From assembly GCA_045541535.1 (NCBI GenBank), contig JAZQJG010000034.1, positions 88,642 through 152,641 of the forward strand: a DNA stretch of 64,000 bases. The letters run 5' to 3'. The position numbers were made by a program, and so were the translations under genes. The DNA is from Firm-08 sp045541535. GTDB taxonomy: Bacteria; Bacillota; Clostridia; Oscillospirales; QAKW01. Under the pieces are notes generated by a model. That model saw only the letters and a program-made list of their open reading frames with translations, did no database searches and had not been told where the DNA came from. This document shows, in pieces, positions 16,453 through 25,926 of the stretch (position 1 is its first letter; the number at the start of each line of letters is the position of its first letter).

Positions 16453-16481
16453 ATTATAACACCAAGCGTTTCACTTGTCAA
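16453..16481 (-). promoter_or_regulatory. Promoter of the thrS leader
   Basis: Perfect TTGACA (16476-16481) and TATAAT (16453-16458), 17-base spacer. Confidence 0.9.
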
Positions 16482-16490
16482 TCAGTGTTT

Positions 16491-17255
16491 TTAGTCAAGA
16501 CTGCGCAGGAATTTGATGCAACGGCCAACCTCTTCGGCGCCGGTGGGATCTAAGCCCTCGGATTCAACTACCATACGGACGTTGTTCTTAATTGCCCACT
16601 CGCGGAAAACAGTGACGGGCGCCTGACCCTCACCCAAGGCCTTCCCTTTGACACCGGTGTGAACGTCATCATAATTCTTATTTTCGGGGGCAGAGGGGAA
16701 ACCGTCCTTAAGGTGGATCACGGAAATACGGCCTTTGTTTGCTTCCAAAAATGCCAACGCATCAATGCCGGAATTGAAAGCCCAGAAGGTATCCACCTCA
16801 ATTTCAACGTTGGTACGATTCAAAATCTCGGTTTCAACAATCTGACCGTCACGGTTGGGCACCAGTTCTCTGGAATGATTGTGATAACCCAGACGAAGGC
16901 CATTATCCTTCAACATTTTTTCAGCATAGTTCAAACGAGCGATCTGAAGATCCAAAGTAAAGGCATCGCCAAAACGCATACCGGGTACGATAATGGTATC
17001 GCAACCGATGGTTTTGTGATAAGCAATGGTCTTTTCAATTTTTTCAGGAGCAAGTTCGACAAGGTGAGTATGAGTACCGGAGCAAATCAAACCATACTCG
17101 TCCAGCCAAGACTTAACATCCTCAGCAGTGTTGCCGAAAAAACCAGCAAACTCAATGTATTTATAGCCAAGTTCTGCAACCTTTTTCAGTGCGCCACGCA
17201 GATCCTCAGCAGCCATATCGCGAATGCTGAACATTTGTAATCCGTATTCAACCAT
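16491..17255 (-). CDS. Sugar phosphate isomerase/epimerase-like TIM barrel
   Basis: A member of the xylose-isomerase-like TIM barrel (AP_endonuc_2) family, 254 residues from the ATG at 17255, which has GGAGGA ahead. It starts MVEYGLQMFSIRD and carries metal-site elements: LGYHNHSREL about residue 125, VEIEVDTFW about 152, ISVIHLKDGF about 178 and a C-terminal MVVESEG. These match sugar/inositol isomerases and epimerases, but the substrate cannot be named. It has its own promoter and no terminator before the thrS promoter. Confidence 0.85.
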   Translation of the reverse strand: MVEYGLQMFSIRDMAAEDLRGALKKVAELGYKYIEFAGFFGNTAEDVKSWLDEYGLICSGTHTHLVELAPEKIEKTIAYHKTIGCDTIIVPGMRFGDAFTLDLQIARLNYAEKMLKDNGLRLGYHNHSRELVPNRDGQIVETEILNRTNVEIEVDTFWAFNSGIDALAFLEANKGRISVIHLKDGFPSAPENKNYDDVHTGVKGKALGEGQAPVTVFREWAIKNNVRMVVESEGLDPTGAEEVGRCIKFLRSLD

Positions 17256-17286
17256 AGTAGTTTCCTCCAAATTTTAGTATATTTTC

Positions 17287-17315
17287 ATTATGCCACCAAA
17301 TTTCATTAAAGTCAA
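17287..17315 (-). promoter_or_regulatory. Promoter of the isomerase-like gene
   Basis: TTGACT (17310-17315) and CATAAT (17287-17292) with a 17-base spacer, abutting the pcrA terminator. Confidence 0.7.
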
Positions 17316-17316
17316 T

Positions 17317-17346
17317 AAAAAAGAGCGCAGAAAAGCGCTCTTTTTA
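17317..17346 (-). terminator. Terminator of pcrA
   Basis: AAAAAGAGCGC / GCGCTCTTTTT hairpin with T-tail on the minus strand, directly after the pcrA stop. Confidence 0.9.
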
Positions 17347-19578
17347 TCACAGTTTTTCAAGCTTTGCAAAATTAGCCATCACCTTTTTGGGCAGATCAAA
17401 TTTATCAAATTTAATCTCCAACAAAGTGTCATTTCCCATATCGCGGGTAGAAAGCACCACTCCGTCGCCAAATGCTTTGTGCCGCACTCTCGCGCCCACG
17501 GCGTAATGATCTGTGCATTTTGTTCCCGTAGCGCGCCCCACCGTAGAGGTGACAGCCGCAGACGGACGCTTCGGGGTATAAGCCGGCACCCGTTGCGTAG
17601 CCGTGGCAAAGGCGGAAACCGTCGCCTTGCGCTCCTCATACAGCCGCTCTACGTTTTCTTCCGGCAACTCACGTACAAAGCGAGAGGGTTGATAATACGA
17701 GGTTTTACCGTAGAGCATTCGCTGCGCTGCGAACAAAATGTATAGCCGTTTTTTGGCGCGGGTTATGCCAACGTACATTAAGCGACGCTCTTCTTCAATA
17801 TCCTCGGGATTCCCCATACTTTGCAAACCGGGAAAAATACCGTCTTCAACGCCCACCATAAATACGTTGTCAAATTCAAGACCCTTGGCGCTGTGTAACG
17901 TCATCAGCACCACACGGTCATCTGCATCATCCAGTTGATCCACGTCTGTCATCAAAGAAATCTCTTCCAAAAACATTGCAAGAGAAGCCTGTTCATTTTG
18001 CTCCTCATACAGAGTAACGGTGGACAAAAACTCCTGCAAGTTAGCAAGTCGATCCTTGGCCTCTTCAGTATTTTCGGCCAGCAACATCTGGGTATATCCC
18101 GTAGCGGTAAACAATTCACTGACAAGTTGAGAAAGCGTCCCCGTTTCCTTAATATTCGTCAAATGGTGGATGAGGTTTGCAAACTGTTTAAGGCCGGAAA
18201 CCGCTCGGCCCAGTTCGGGGAAATATTCCGCCCGCTCCAGCACATCGAACATACTCATACCCTTTACTTGCGCAATTTCTTCCACTCTGCCTACCGTCGT
18301 AGGACCAATGGCGCGCTTGGGCTCGTTGATAATTCTTTTCAATCTCAAGTTATCGTTGTGGTTTTGAATCAAAAAGAGATAGGACAAAATATCCCGAATT
18401 TCTTTTCTGTCATAAAATCGTACGCCACCGATCACTTTATAAGCAATGCCGGATTTGACCAGAGAACGCTCAATGGCATTAGATTGGGCGTTGGTGCGGT
18501 ACAGAATGGCAAAATCCCTATACTGCGCCTCCCCCTTGGCTACCACATCCAGAATGGTATCGGTAACAAACAAGCTCTCCTCGTATTCATTGGCCAGCTT
18601 GTTCAGATATACCTTCTCTCCGCCCTTTGCCGCCGTCCACAGATTTTTTCCTTTTCTGCCTTCGTTGTGCTTGATGACGTGATTGGCCGCCTCCAAAATG
18701 TGATGGGTGGAACGATAGTTTTGCTCCAGGCGAATTACCTTTGCTCCGGGAAACGTTGTTTCAAAGGATAAAATATTTTCAATGGTTGCGCCACGGAATT
18801 TGTAGATACTCTGATCGTCATCGCCGACAACGCAGATGTTTTTATGATATTCGGAGATCAGACTTACCAGTTGATACTGTAACGGGTTGGTATCCTGATA
18901 CTCGTCCACCATTACGTAACGGAACTGTCTGCCGTAACGCTCCTTGATCTCCGGGAACTGCTCCAAAAGTTCCACAGTCTTTAAGATCATATCATCAAAG
19001 TCCAGGGCGTTGGCATCCTTAAGCTGAGCGCAATATCCCTCATACACCCGTTGAATGCACTGGTTGAGATAATTATTGCCGTATGCCTGCAAAAATTGAT
19101 CCGGTAGCACACGGGCGTCCTTGGCTCTGGAAATGAGATTGAGCACCATTTTCGGAGCAATGGACTTTTCATCCATTTCAAACCGTTTGAGCAGGTCTTT
19201 GATCACCCTGAGAGAGTCATCGGTGGCGTAAATAGAAAAATCTCGGCTATACCCCAAGTTCTCAATTTCACGACGCAACACTCTGGCGCAAAAAGAATGG
19301 AAGGTAGATGCCCAAACATCCGCGCCCGTCTCACCGATCATTGCGGCAATACGCTCCTTGAGTTCCCCGGCCGCCTTGTTGGTAAAGGTGATGGCAAGAA
19401 TCTGATAAGGCTGACACAGCCCTTGCTCCAAAATGTGAGCGATGCGCTGAATCAACACCGTAGTTTTACCACTACCGGCGCCCGCCAAAATCAGCAAAGG
19501 GCCTTCTGTGGTCAGCACCGCCTGCCGTTGCATTTCGTTCATTCGATTAAATTGCTGTTTGATTTTTTCTGTGTCCAT
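17347..19578 (-). CDS. pcrA: ATP-dependent DNA helicase PcrA/UvrD
   Basis: Superfamily 1A 3'-5' helicase used in repair and replication restart. It has 743 residues from ATG 19578 (a GTG lies one codon upstream). Visible motifs: Q-motif MNEMQRQAV, Walker A AGAGSGKTTVLIQR, motif Ia ITFTNKAAGELKER, motif II VDEYQDTNPLQYQLV, motif III GDDDQSIYKFRGA, motif IV EQNYRST and motif V/VI LMTLHSAKGLEFDNVF and RRLMYVGITRAK. The C-terminus contains the RNAP-binding-like segment seen in Gram-positive PcrA (VGARVRHKAFGDGVV). It follows sigF with a 60-base gap. Confidence 0.95.
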   Translation of the reverse strand: MDTEKIKQQFNRMNEMQRQAVLTTEGPLLILAGAGSGKTTVLIQRIAHILEQGLCQPYQILAITFTNKAAGELKERIAAMIGETGADVWASTFHSFCARVLRREIENLGYSRDFSIYATDDSLRVIKDLLKRFEMDEKSIAPKMVLNLISRAKDARVLPDQFLQAYGNNYLNQCIQRVYEGYCAQLKDANALDFDDMILKTVELLEQFPEIKERYGRQFRYVMVDEYQDTNPLQYQLVSLISEYHKNICVVGDDDQSIYKFRGATIENILSFETTFPGAKVIRLEQNYRSTHHILEAANHVIKHNEGRKGKNLWTAAKGGEKVYLNKLANEYEESLFVTDTILDVVAKGEAQYRDFAILYRTNAQSNAIERSLVKSGIAYKVIGGVRFYDRKEIRDILSYLFLIQNHNDNLRLKRIINEPKRAIGPTTVGRVEEIAQVKGMSMFDVLERAEYFPELGRAVSGLKQFANLIHHLTNIKETGTLSQLVSELFTATGYTQMLLAENTEEAKDRLANLQEFLSTVTLYEEQNEQASLAMFLEEISLMTDVDQLDDADDRVVLMTLHSAKGLEFDNVFMVGVEDGIFPGLQSMGNPEDIEEERRLMYVGITRAKKRLYILFAAQRMLYGKTSYYQPSRFVRELPEENVERLYEERKATVSAFATATQRVPAYTPKRPSAAVTSTVGRATGTKCTDHYAVGARVRHKAFGDGVVLSTRDMGNDTLLEIKFDKFDLPKKVMANFAKLEKL

Positions 19579-19638
19579 CACGGTTACCGGTATCCTCCAA
19601 AAGTTTAATACCAGTCAAGTATAACACATTTTTATCAA

Positions 19639-20298
19639 TTATGAAATCATTTTCCCAAGTTTTTTTAATATATTTTTTTCAAGTCTTGAAACCGACACCT
19701 GTGAGATCCCCAGTGAAACAGCAGTTTCACTCTGCGTACGGTCTAAAAAGTAGCGTAGCACGATCAATTGCCGCTCCCGTCCCTCCAGTCTTTCCAGTGC
19801 TTGATGAAGAATGATATGATCCAAATCCTTTTCTTGTGTATCCTCTCCCACCAGATCAGCAAGACTCCCTCCCGCTTCGCATTCCCGGTCCAAGGATATC
19901 ACCTGATCCTTAAGTTCCAAGCACTCAACCACGTCTTCCGGGCGAAGCTGCATACTGTCGGCAATTTCCCGTACCGTTGCCTCACGTCCCAAGGTATGAA
20001 ATAAACGTTCCTCCGTTTGCCGAACTTTTGTCGCCCTTTCTTTTAGAGTTCTGGAAACCTTGATGGACCCGTTATCTCTAAAATATGTCTTCAACTCTCC
20101 AACGATTTTAGCCACCGCATAGGTGGAAAACTTCAAATTCCGAGTGGCGTCAAAGTTTTTAGCAGCTTTAATGAGCCCGAGGGACCCAATCTGCAACAAA
20201 TCCTCAAAATCCGTTCCCCGTCCGACAAAGCGCCGCGCCACCATGGCCACCAAGCCCATATTTTCCGTCACCAATCTGTCGGTTGCCGATACGGTCAT
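19639..20298 (-). CDS. sigF: Sporulation sigma factor SigF
   Basis: Forespore-specific RNA polymerase sigma factor. The ATG at 20298 overlaps the spoIIAB stop as ATGA and gives 219 residues; an upstream ATG in frame would overlap spoIIAB by 25 bases. Region 2 is clear (DLLQIGSLGLIKAAKNFD, FSTYAVAKIVGELKTYFRD), region 3 (EATVREIADSMQLRPEDVV) and region 4 helix-turn-helix (RTQSETAVSLGISQVSVSR). The gene order spoIIAA-spoIIAB-sigF identifies it and shows that the organism belongs to an endospore-forming lineage. Confidence 0.95.
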   Translation of the reverse strand: MTVSATDRLVTENMGLVAMVARRFVGRGTDFEDLLQIGSLGLIKAAKNFDATRNLKFSTYAVAKIVGELKTYFRDNGSIKVSRTLKERATKVRQTEERLFHTLGREATVREIADSMQLRPEDVVECLELKDQVISLDRECEAGGSLADLVGEDTQEKDLDHIILHQALERLEGRERQLIVLRYFLDRTQSETAVSLGISQVSVSRLEKNILKKLGKMIS

Positions 20299-20738
20299 AT
20301 ACCGATATCCTTGCCGCAAATCTGCTTTTCCATAAAAATTCTGGTACCTCGTCCAAGGCGAGAGGTTACCCGCACTTTATCGCAAAAGGTTTCCATAATG
20401 GTAAAGCCCATGCCGCTTCGCTCACCGTTATCACAGGTAGTATATAACGGCTCACGGGCAAGTTCAATATCGTCGATTCCACAGCCTTTATCACGGATAA
20501 TCACCTGCAGGCGGTGATCCTCAAACAGCTTGGCGGTTATGTAAATGATCCCGATCATCTCTTTATAGCCATGAACGATTGAATTGGTGACCGCTTCGGA
20601 AACGGCCGTTTTCAACTCGCTGATTTCTTCCAGCGTCGGATCCAACTGCGCCGCGAAGGCCGCAACCGCCACTCGAGCGTAGTTCTCATTACAGGACCGG
20701 GATTCAATCTGCAATTGCATCGTATTAATAGGTTTCAT
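20295..20738 (-). CDS. spoIIAB: Anti-sigma F factor SpoIIAB (serine kinase)
   Basis: Binds SigF and phosphorylates SpoIIAA. GHKL-type ATPase fold of 147 residues from ATG 20738, which has GAGGAG upstream and overlaps spoIIAA by 14 bases. N-box EAVTNSIVHGYK, G1 box RDKGCGIDD and G2 box GERSGMGFTIM are intact. Confidence 0.95.
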   Translation of the reverse strand: MKPINTMQLQIESRSCNENYARVAVAAFAAQLDPTLEEISELKTAVSEAVTNSIVHGYKEMIGIIYITAKLFEDHRLQVIIRDKGCGIDDIELAREPLYTTCDNGERSGMGFTIMETFCDKVRVTSRLGRGTRIFMEKQICGKDIGI

Positions 20739-21051
20739 AGCAACTCTCCTCAATTTTTACGTATTTTTGCAGTCCGCTCATCATAAGTACCTTGCGAATT
20801 GCACCTTTTAGGTTCACGACGATCAACTCGCCTCCCAAATTACTGCAGGTCTTGCGCCGTCCCATAATCACCGCAAGCCCTGAACTGTCCATAAATCCCA
20901 AATTCTCAAAATCAAGATATACACGCCTTGGCCGTCGCAAAGAGATTTCAAGATCTATTTTTTCTCCAATTCCTTTGGCCGAATGATGATCCAGTTCACC
21001 CCGCAAGCCAACCCACAGCTCGTCCCCTCTTTTTTCATAGGATATTTCCAT
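20725..21051 (-). CDS. spoIIAA: Anti-anti-sigma factor SpoIIAA
   Basis: A 108-residue STAS-domain protein that releases SigF from SpoIIAB when dephosphorylated. The phosphorylation site is in LGFMDSSGLAVIMGR (second Ser of DSSG). The ATG at 21051 has AGGAGGG five bases upstream. It is the first gene of the spoIIA operon. Confidence 0.95.
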   Translation of the reverse strand: MEISYEKRGDELWVGLRGELDHHSAKGIGEKIDLEISLRRPRRVYLDFENLGFMDSSGLAVIMGRRKTCSNLGGELIVVNLKGAIRKVLMMSGLQKYVKIEESCYETY

Positions 21052-21072
21052 AATTCCCTCCTGAAACAAAAA

Positions 21073-21104
21073 ATAACCTTTCTGCTTAGTAACAGAAAGG
21101 TTAT
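21073..21104 (-). terminator. Terminator after folC, overlapping the spoIIA promoter
   Basis: ATAACCTTTCTG / CAGAAAGGTTAT with an 8-base loop is followed on minus by TTTTTTG. It lies just 20 bases upstream of spoIIAA. Confidence 0.8.
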
Positions 21105-21130
21105 CATAAAGAGTTTGATTATTTTGTCAA
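21103..21130 (-). promoter_or_regulatory. Putative SigA-type promoter of the spoIIA operon
   Basis: TTGACA (21125-21130, inside the last codons of folC) and TATGAT (21103-21108) with a 16-base spacer. The -10 box touches the terminator hairpin. I see no AGGA-type SigH -35 element nearby, although SigH drives this operon in Bacillus. Confidence 0.65.
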
Positions 21131-22417
21131 AAAGGATTGGATGCCTTGTTTTTTCAACGCAAGAGCCGCTGATTCCATAATATAAAAAGAACCGCAAATC
21201 AGCAGACAGTCCTCCCCGATATCATTCAGCGCCGCTTGCACCGCTTGCTCCACCGAATCAAAAGCCATACAATTTTCGCAATAGCTTTTCGCAACGGCAG
21301 AAATCTCACGAGGTGATAAAGCGCGGGGCATATCCGGCGCTACTGCATAAAAAGCATCTGCTCTGGCAGCAAGGGATCGGATAGCAAATTCGTACTCCTT
21401 ATCCTTCATCACTGCAAAAACAATGCGTTTGCGCCGATCTTTCATACGATCCAGCAAGGCCGTCAACGCATCAATGCCTTGCGGATTATGACCGGCATCC
21501 ATAATAATCAATGGGTGCTGACTTACCCGTTCAAAACGGGCGGGCATATGGCATCGTGCAATCCCAAAGGCCACCGCATCATCCGACAAATCACAGCCGG
21601 TCTTGCGCAAGGCCTCTACAGTCTCCAACACGGTGATTGCATTATACACCTGATACTCGCCCATCAATTGCTGTGTATACGCTTTGCCGCAATAGGTAAA
21701 TTCGTTGCCGTCCAAATCCTGCCGCAAAACTTTGACGGCCGCAAGAGCGGGCAACGTCATCTCACAGCCACGCTCACTGCAGATTTCCCGTAACCTTTCA
21801 AGGGCTTCGGGAGGTTGCAAGGGATAAATCACCGCCTTACACCCGGGCTTAATTATACCGGCCTTTTCAAAGGCGATTTGCGAAAGCGTATTGCCGAGAA
21901 TATCAGTGTGATCCAACGATAGTGCGGTGATCACGGCAACAAGTGGCGCATCAATAACGTTGGTTGCATCGAAACGTCCGCCGAGGCCCACTTCCAGTAC
22001 GACGTAGTCGCACGCACACTCCGCAAAGTAGCAAAACGCAATGGCAGTGACCACCTCAAACTCCGTCACGGCATCCCAGCCGTCCGCTTCCATTTGAGCG
22101 CAAATAGCAGAAATGCGCTCCGTATGTCTACAGAGCGCATTCTCGGAAATCTTTTCACCGTTTACTGCAATGCGCTCTCTGAACTCATAAACGTACGGAG
22201 AGGTATATTTGCCCACCCGATAACCGCCCGCCTGCAAAATTTCTGCCAGCATCGTCACCGTCGAGCCCTTGCCATTGGTGCCTGCAACGTGTACAAACTT
22301 GGTTTGTTTTTGCGGATCGCCCAATCGGCGCATCAACTCCCGCATACGCTCCAGCCCCAACTTGGAGCCGAAGCGCATAATGGAGTGAATATATTGCATT
22401 GCCTGTTCGTAATTCAA
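21119..22417 (-). CDS. folC: Folylpolyglutamate synthase / dihydrofolate synthase
   Basis: Mur-ligase-family enzyme that adds glutamate to folates, 432 residues. P-loop VAGTNGKGSTVTMLAEIL, the DHTDILG loop (LSLDHTDILGNTLSQIAFEK) and the C-terminal DAGHNPQG motif are intact. The start is a TTG with GAAGGA six bases upstream, two bases after the valS stop, so it is co-transcribed with valS from the Val T-box. Confidence 0.93.
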   Translation of the reverse strand: MNYEQAMQYIHSIMRFGSKLGLERMRELMRRLGDPQKQTKFVHVAGTNGKGSTVTMLAEILQAGGYRVGKYTSPYVYEFRERIAVNGEKISENALCRHTERISAICAQMEADGWDAVTEFEVVTAIAFCYFAECACDYVVLEVGLGGRFDATNVIDAPLVAVITALSLDHTDILGNTLSQIAFEKAGIIKPGCKAVIYPLQPPEALERLREICSERGCEMTLPALAAVKVLRQDLDGNEFTYCGKAYTQQLMGEYQVYNAITVLETVEALRKTGCDLSDDAVAFGIARCHMPARFERVSQHPLIIMDAGHNPQGIDALTALLDRMKDRRKRIVFAVMKDKEYEFAIRSLAARADAFYAVAPDMPRALSPREISAVAKSYCENCMAFDSVEQAVQAALNDIGEDCLLICGSFYIMESAALALKKQGIQSFLTK

Positions 22418-22419
22418 GA

Positions 22420-25053
22420 TTAGTCCTTCTTTTCTAGTCCCGCAATAGTCGCTTCAATGGAAGCAATCAACTGCTCGAACTTTACTTTTTTCTCTTTCTC
22501 CTGTTCCACCAACTGCGCAGGTGCCTTGGCCATAAAGCCGGCATTACCGAGCTTACCGTTAACACGACCAAGTTCTGCCTTTGCATTTTCAAGTTCCTTA
22601 TTCAACCGTTTGATCTCGGCGGCGATATCCACCAATTGATCAAAAGGAATATAAACCTTACCCAAGGTGCAAACAATGTTTACCGCATTGTCGGCAGGGC
22701 ACTTCTCAACGCTGACTTCACTGGCGCCGGCCAACTTGCCAAAGAAGGGAGCGGCATCCAAAACCACCTCGGGATACTCGGTTTCAAAATACAAAGCCGC
22801 CTTTTTGGACATAGGAACGTTCATTTCACTACGACGGAACCGAATGGCCTTAATGGCATCCATCACCCGCTCCATATCCTCGGCATCCTTCGAAAAGACA
22901 AGATTTTCATCATATTTGGGGAAAGCGGCAATCATAATGGACTCGTCTTCCATAGGCATAGATTGCCAGATCGCTTCGGTCAGGAACGGCATAAAGGGAT
23001 GCAGCATCTTCAGTGCGCCGGTAAATACATACAGAAGCACTCTTTGGGTTTGCTCATTCTCTTCGGTGTTATCCTTATCGTTCAGTCTGGGCTTTACAAG
23101 CTCAATATACCAATCACAGAACAGATCCCAAATGAAATCATAAACCTTCTGCAGAGCCAGACCGATTTCAAATTTATCCAGATTATCGGTAACGTCCTTA
23201 ACAACGGCATTATAGCGATCCAAAATCCATTTATCCTCTGCACGAAGTTTGGCAAAGTCGGGATGCGCATCCTCCACCGTCAGATTCATCAGAATAAATC
23301 TGGCAGCATTCCAAACCTTGTTGGCAAAGTTGCGGGAGGATTCAACGCGCTCGTCATAATAACGCATATCGTTACCGGGCGAGTTGCCGGTGGCAAGACT
23401 GAAGCGCAAAGCATCGGCACCGTATTTTTCAATAACTTCCAGCGGATCAATGCCGTTGCCCAGGGATTTGGACATTTTTCTACCCTGAGAATCACGGACC
23501 AGGCCGTGAATGAGAACGTGAGAGAAGGGTTTTTCCTTCATATGTTCCATACCGGAAAAGATCATTCTGGCAACCCAGAAGAAGATAATATCATAGCCGG
23601 TAACCAGGACGCTGGTGGGATAAAAATACTTCAGATCCTCAGTATTATCGGGCCAACCCAACGTGGAGAAGGGCCAGAGTGCGGAAGAAAACCAGGTATC
23701 CAGCACGTCGCTGTCCTGATGAATATGGGTGCTACCGCACTTGGGGCATACACTCACCTCTTCAGCGGCGACCACCATTTCACCGCAATCCTCACAGTAG
23801 TATGCAGGAATACGGTGACCCCACCACAACTGACGGGAAATGCACCAATCACGCACGTTTTCCATCCAGTTAAGATAGGTCTTGGTAAAGCGGCCGGGAA
23901 CAAACTTGATTTCTTCGTCCTTTACCACACGGATCGCCTCTTTAGCCAACGGCTCCATTTTTACAAACCATTGTTTGGAAGAAATAGGCTCAACCGTAGT
24001 GCCGCAACGATAGCAGGTACCAACGTTGTGCATATGGGGCTTGATCTTTACAAGATATCCGCCCTCTTCCAAATCGGCGACAATCGCCTTTCTGGCCTCA
24101 TAGCGGTCCATGCCCTGATACTTGCCACCGTTCTCATTTACGCAAGCCTTGTCATCCAGCACCAAAATTTCTTCCAAGCCGTGGCGCTTGCCAACCTCAA
24201 AGTCGTTGGGGTCATGGCTGGGAGTAATCTTTACGCAACCGGTACCAAAGTCCTTTTCAACGTATTCATCGGCAACCACGGGAATCTCTCTACCAACCAA
24301 AGGCAGGATCAACATTTTACCAACCAAATGAGTATATCTTTCATCATCGGGATGCACGGCAACAGCGGTATCGCCCAGCATGGTTTCGGGGCGGGTAGTA
24401 GCGATCTCTACAAACTCATCACTATCCTTAACGGGATAACGAATGTGCCAGAAATTACCCTGCTGCTCGTCATACTCAACCTCTGCATCGGACAGAGCGG
24501 TAATACAATTGGGACACCAGTTGATAATACGGTTGCCTTTATAAATCAGACCCTTGTTGTACAGGTTGATAAATACCTCTTTAACCGCCTTGGAACAGCC
24601 ATCGTCCATAGTAAAGCGTTCTCTGTCCCAATCACAGCTGGAGCCCAATTTTTTGAGCTGATTGATAATACGGTTTCCGTATTGCTCTTTCCAAGCCCAA
24701 ACGCGCTTTAAAAACTCTTCTCTGCCCAGATCGTGACGGGTCAGACCCTCCGATTTACGCAGTTCTTCCTCAACTTTAATCTGGGTCGCAATGCCGGCGT
24801 GGTCGGTACCGGGAACCCACAGCGCATTAAAGCCCTGCATTCTCTTATAACGGATCAGAATATCCTGCAAGGTCTCGTCCAAAGCGTGACCCATATGCAG
24901 CTGACCGGTAACGTTAGGCGGCGGGATCACGACGGTAAAGGGAACCTTGTCGGAATCGGGCTCTGCATGAAAATATTTACCCTTCAACCAAAAATCGTAT
25001 ATGTCCTGTTCTACTTCTTGCGGGGCATACTGTTTGGCAAGTTCTTTAGCCAT
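22420..25053 (-). CDS. valS: Valyl-tRNA synthetase
   Basis: Charges tRNA-Val. Class I enzyme of 877 residues. HIGH-type motif PPNVTGQLHMGHALDETLQD, editing domain around TTRPETMLGDTAVAVHP, KMSKS-type motif GRKMSKSLGNGIDPLEV, and a C-terminal coiled coil (ELENAKAELGRVNGKL) typical of ValS. It is headed by a Val T-box leader and followed by folC. Confidence 0.97.
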   Translation of the reverse strand: MAKELAKQYAPQEVEQDIYDFWLKGKYFHAEPDSDKVPFTVVIPPPNVTGQLHMGHALDETLQDILIRYKRMQGFNALWVPGTDHAGIATQIKVEEELRKSEGLTRHDLGREEFLKRVWAWKEQYGNRIINQLKKLGSSCDWDRERFTMDDGCSKAVKEVFINLYNKGLIYKGNRIINWCPNCITALSDAEVEYDEQQGNFWHIRYPVKDSDEFVEIATTRPETMLGDTAVAVHPDDERYTHLVGKMLILPLVGREIPVVADEYVEKDFGTGCVKITPSHDPNDFEVGKRHGLEEILVLDDKACVNENGGKYQGMDRYEARKAIVADLEEGGYLVKIKPHMHNVGTCYRCGTTVEPISSKQWFVKMEPLAKEAIRVVKDEEIKFVPGRFTKTYLNWMENVRDWCISRQLWWGHRIPAYYCEDCGEMVVAAEEVSVCPKCGSTHIHQDSDVLDTWFSSALWPFSTLGWPDNTEDLKYFYPTSVLVTGYDIIFFWVARMIFSGMEHMKEKPFSHVLIHGLVRDSQGRKMSKSLGNGIDPLEVIEKYGADALRFSLATGNSPGNDMRYYDERVESSRNFANKVWNAARFILMNLTVEDAHPDFAKLRAEDKWILDRYNAVVKDVTDNLDKFEIGLALQKVYDFIWDLFCDWYIELVKPRLNDKDNTEENEQTQRVLLYVFTGALKMLHPFMPFLTEAIWQSMPMEDESIMIAAFPKYDENLVFSKDAEDMERVMDAIKAIRFRRSEMNVPMSKKAALYFETEYPEVVLDAAPFFGKLAGASEVSVEKCPADNAVNIVCTLGKVYIPFDQLVDIAAEIKRLNKELENAKAELGRVNGKLGNAGFMAKAPAQLVEQEKEKKVKFEQLIASIEATIAGLEKKD

Positions 25054-25079
25054 TTTTGCATATCTCCTTTTAAATCATT

Positions 25080-25376
25080 TACATTTTTGTCGGGACAAAT
25101 AAAATGCACTCATCCCAAAGATAACTTTGAGACGAGTGCCGAAATATCGTTTCACCCGCGGTACCACTCAAATTGCAGTATTAAACCGCCACTCAGGATC
25201 CAACAATCCTTTAGCATTTACGCAGCCATCACGAGAAGATTCTACTCACGCCAAGAGCGCTTTCTTTCTTCCGGCTCGGAAGCTACAAATACAAAAGTCT
25301 TTTAATGGCTTGCACCTGCCGCCATCTCTCTGAAAAAAGAGTTCTTGTACCCTCTTCGTCATAGCCTTTATAATTT
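25080..25376 (-). ncRNA. T-box leader, valine-specific
   Basis: T-box sequence GAGTGGTACCGCGGGTG, AG-box region (CAGAGAGATGGCGG) and a terminator stem GCACTCGTCTCAAAG / CTTTGGGATGAGTGC (25106-25139). The specifier reads GTA (Val), 25284-25286, followed by G and CTTCCGAGC, aligned with the other two leaders in the window. Confidence 0.9.
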
Positions 25377-25383
25377 AATTATT

Positions 25384-25412
25384 ATATTAACACACCAAAA
25401 AATAAAAGTCAA
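25384..25412 (-). promoter_or_regulatory. Promoter of the valS leader
   Basis: TTGACT (25407-25412) and TAATAT (25384-25389) with a 17-base spacer. Confidence 0.75.
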
Positions 25413-25440
25413 TACGTCAATTCTTCTGTAGACCATAACC

Positions 25441-25926
25441 TCAGCGGATAATCTTATATGCTTCAATCAAATCATCCAACGACATACGGGCATTCGCCGG
25501 TGACGGACTGGGAAGCAAAACCGCTTCCTTTTTAATTGAGGGTTTGATCAGTTTATTATAAAGATTAAAGGCCGTCGTGCCTGTGGTGTAAATTTTGTGA
25601 ATATAGGTGTAGCGGATAATAGATGCAATGTCGTTGGGAACAGGATTACGAATGGACGCATCCGACGCTCCAACGATATCACAGCTTTCCAGCACGTCCC
25701 ACAAAGCAATTTTATGTTCTTTCAGTAGCAAAATACATTCCCGTTCATTTTGCGGCACGGGCTCATCAAACACACCGGCAAGCGTCTTCCAAAATCGGTT
25801 TTGCGGATGGGCATAGTAAAACATTTTTTCTCTGGATTTGGGAGAAGGCATTGTGCCGAGAATCAATATTTCGCTATCAGAAAAAAATATAGGGTCCAAC
25901 GTATGTTGCACGTGTTGTTCATCCAT
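25441..25926 (-). CDS. DNA-deoxyinosine (hypoxanthine) glycosylase, UDG superfamily
   Basis: A base-excision enzyme of the uracil-DNA-glycosylase superfamily, best matching the family 6 hypoxanthine-DNA glycosylases. The 161 residues contain motif 1 LILGTMPSPKSREKMFYY about residue 22, AHPQNRFWKTLAG about 39 and the C-terminal LPSPSPANARMS loop with SPSPAN near residue 140. It overlaps the TtcA-like stop by one base (TAATG), so the two are co-translated. Confidence 0.85.
   Translation of the reverse strand: MDEQHVQHTLDPIFFSDSEILILGTMPSPKSREKMFYYAHPQNRFWKTLAGVFDEPVPQNERECILLLKEHKIALWDVLESCDIVGASDASIRNPVPNDIASIIRYTYIHKIYTTGTTAFNLYNKLIKPSIKKEAVLLPSPSPANARMSLDDLIEAYKIIR

Noticed and set aside
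22636..24711. A 691-residue open frame on plus opposite valS
   Set aside because: It is the antisense shadow of a complete valyl-tRNA synthetase; the translation has no recognisable domain and no RBS or promoter.
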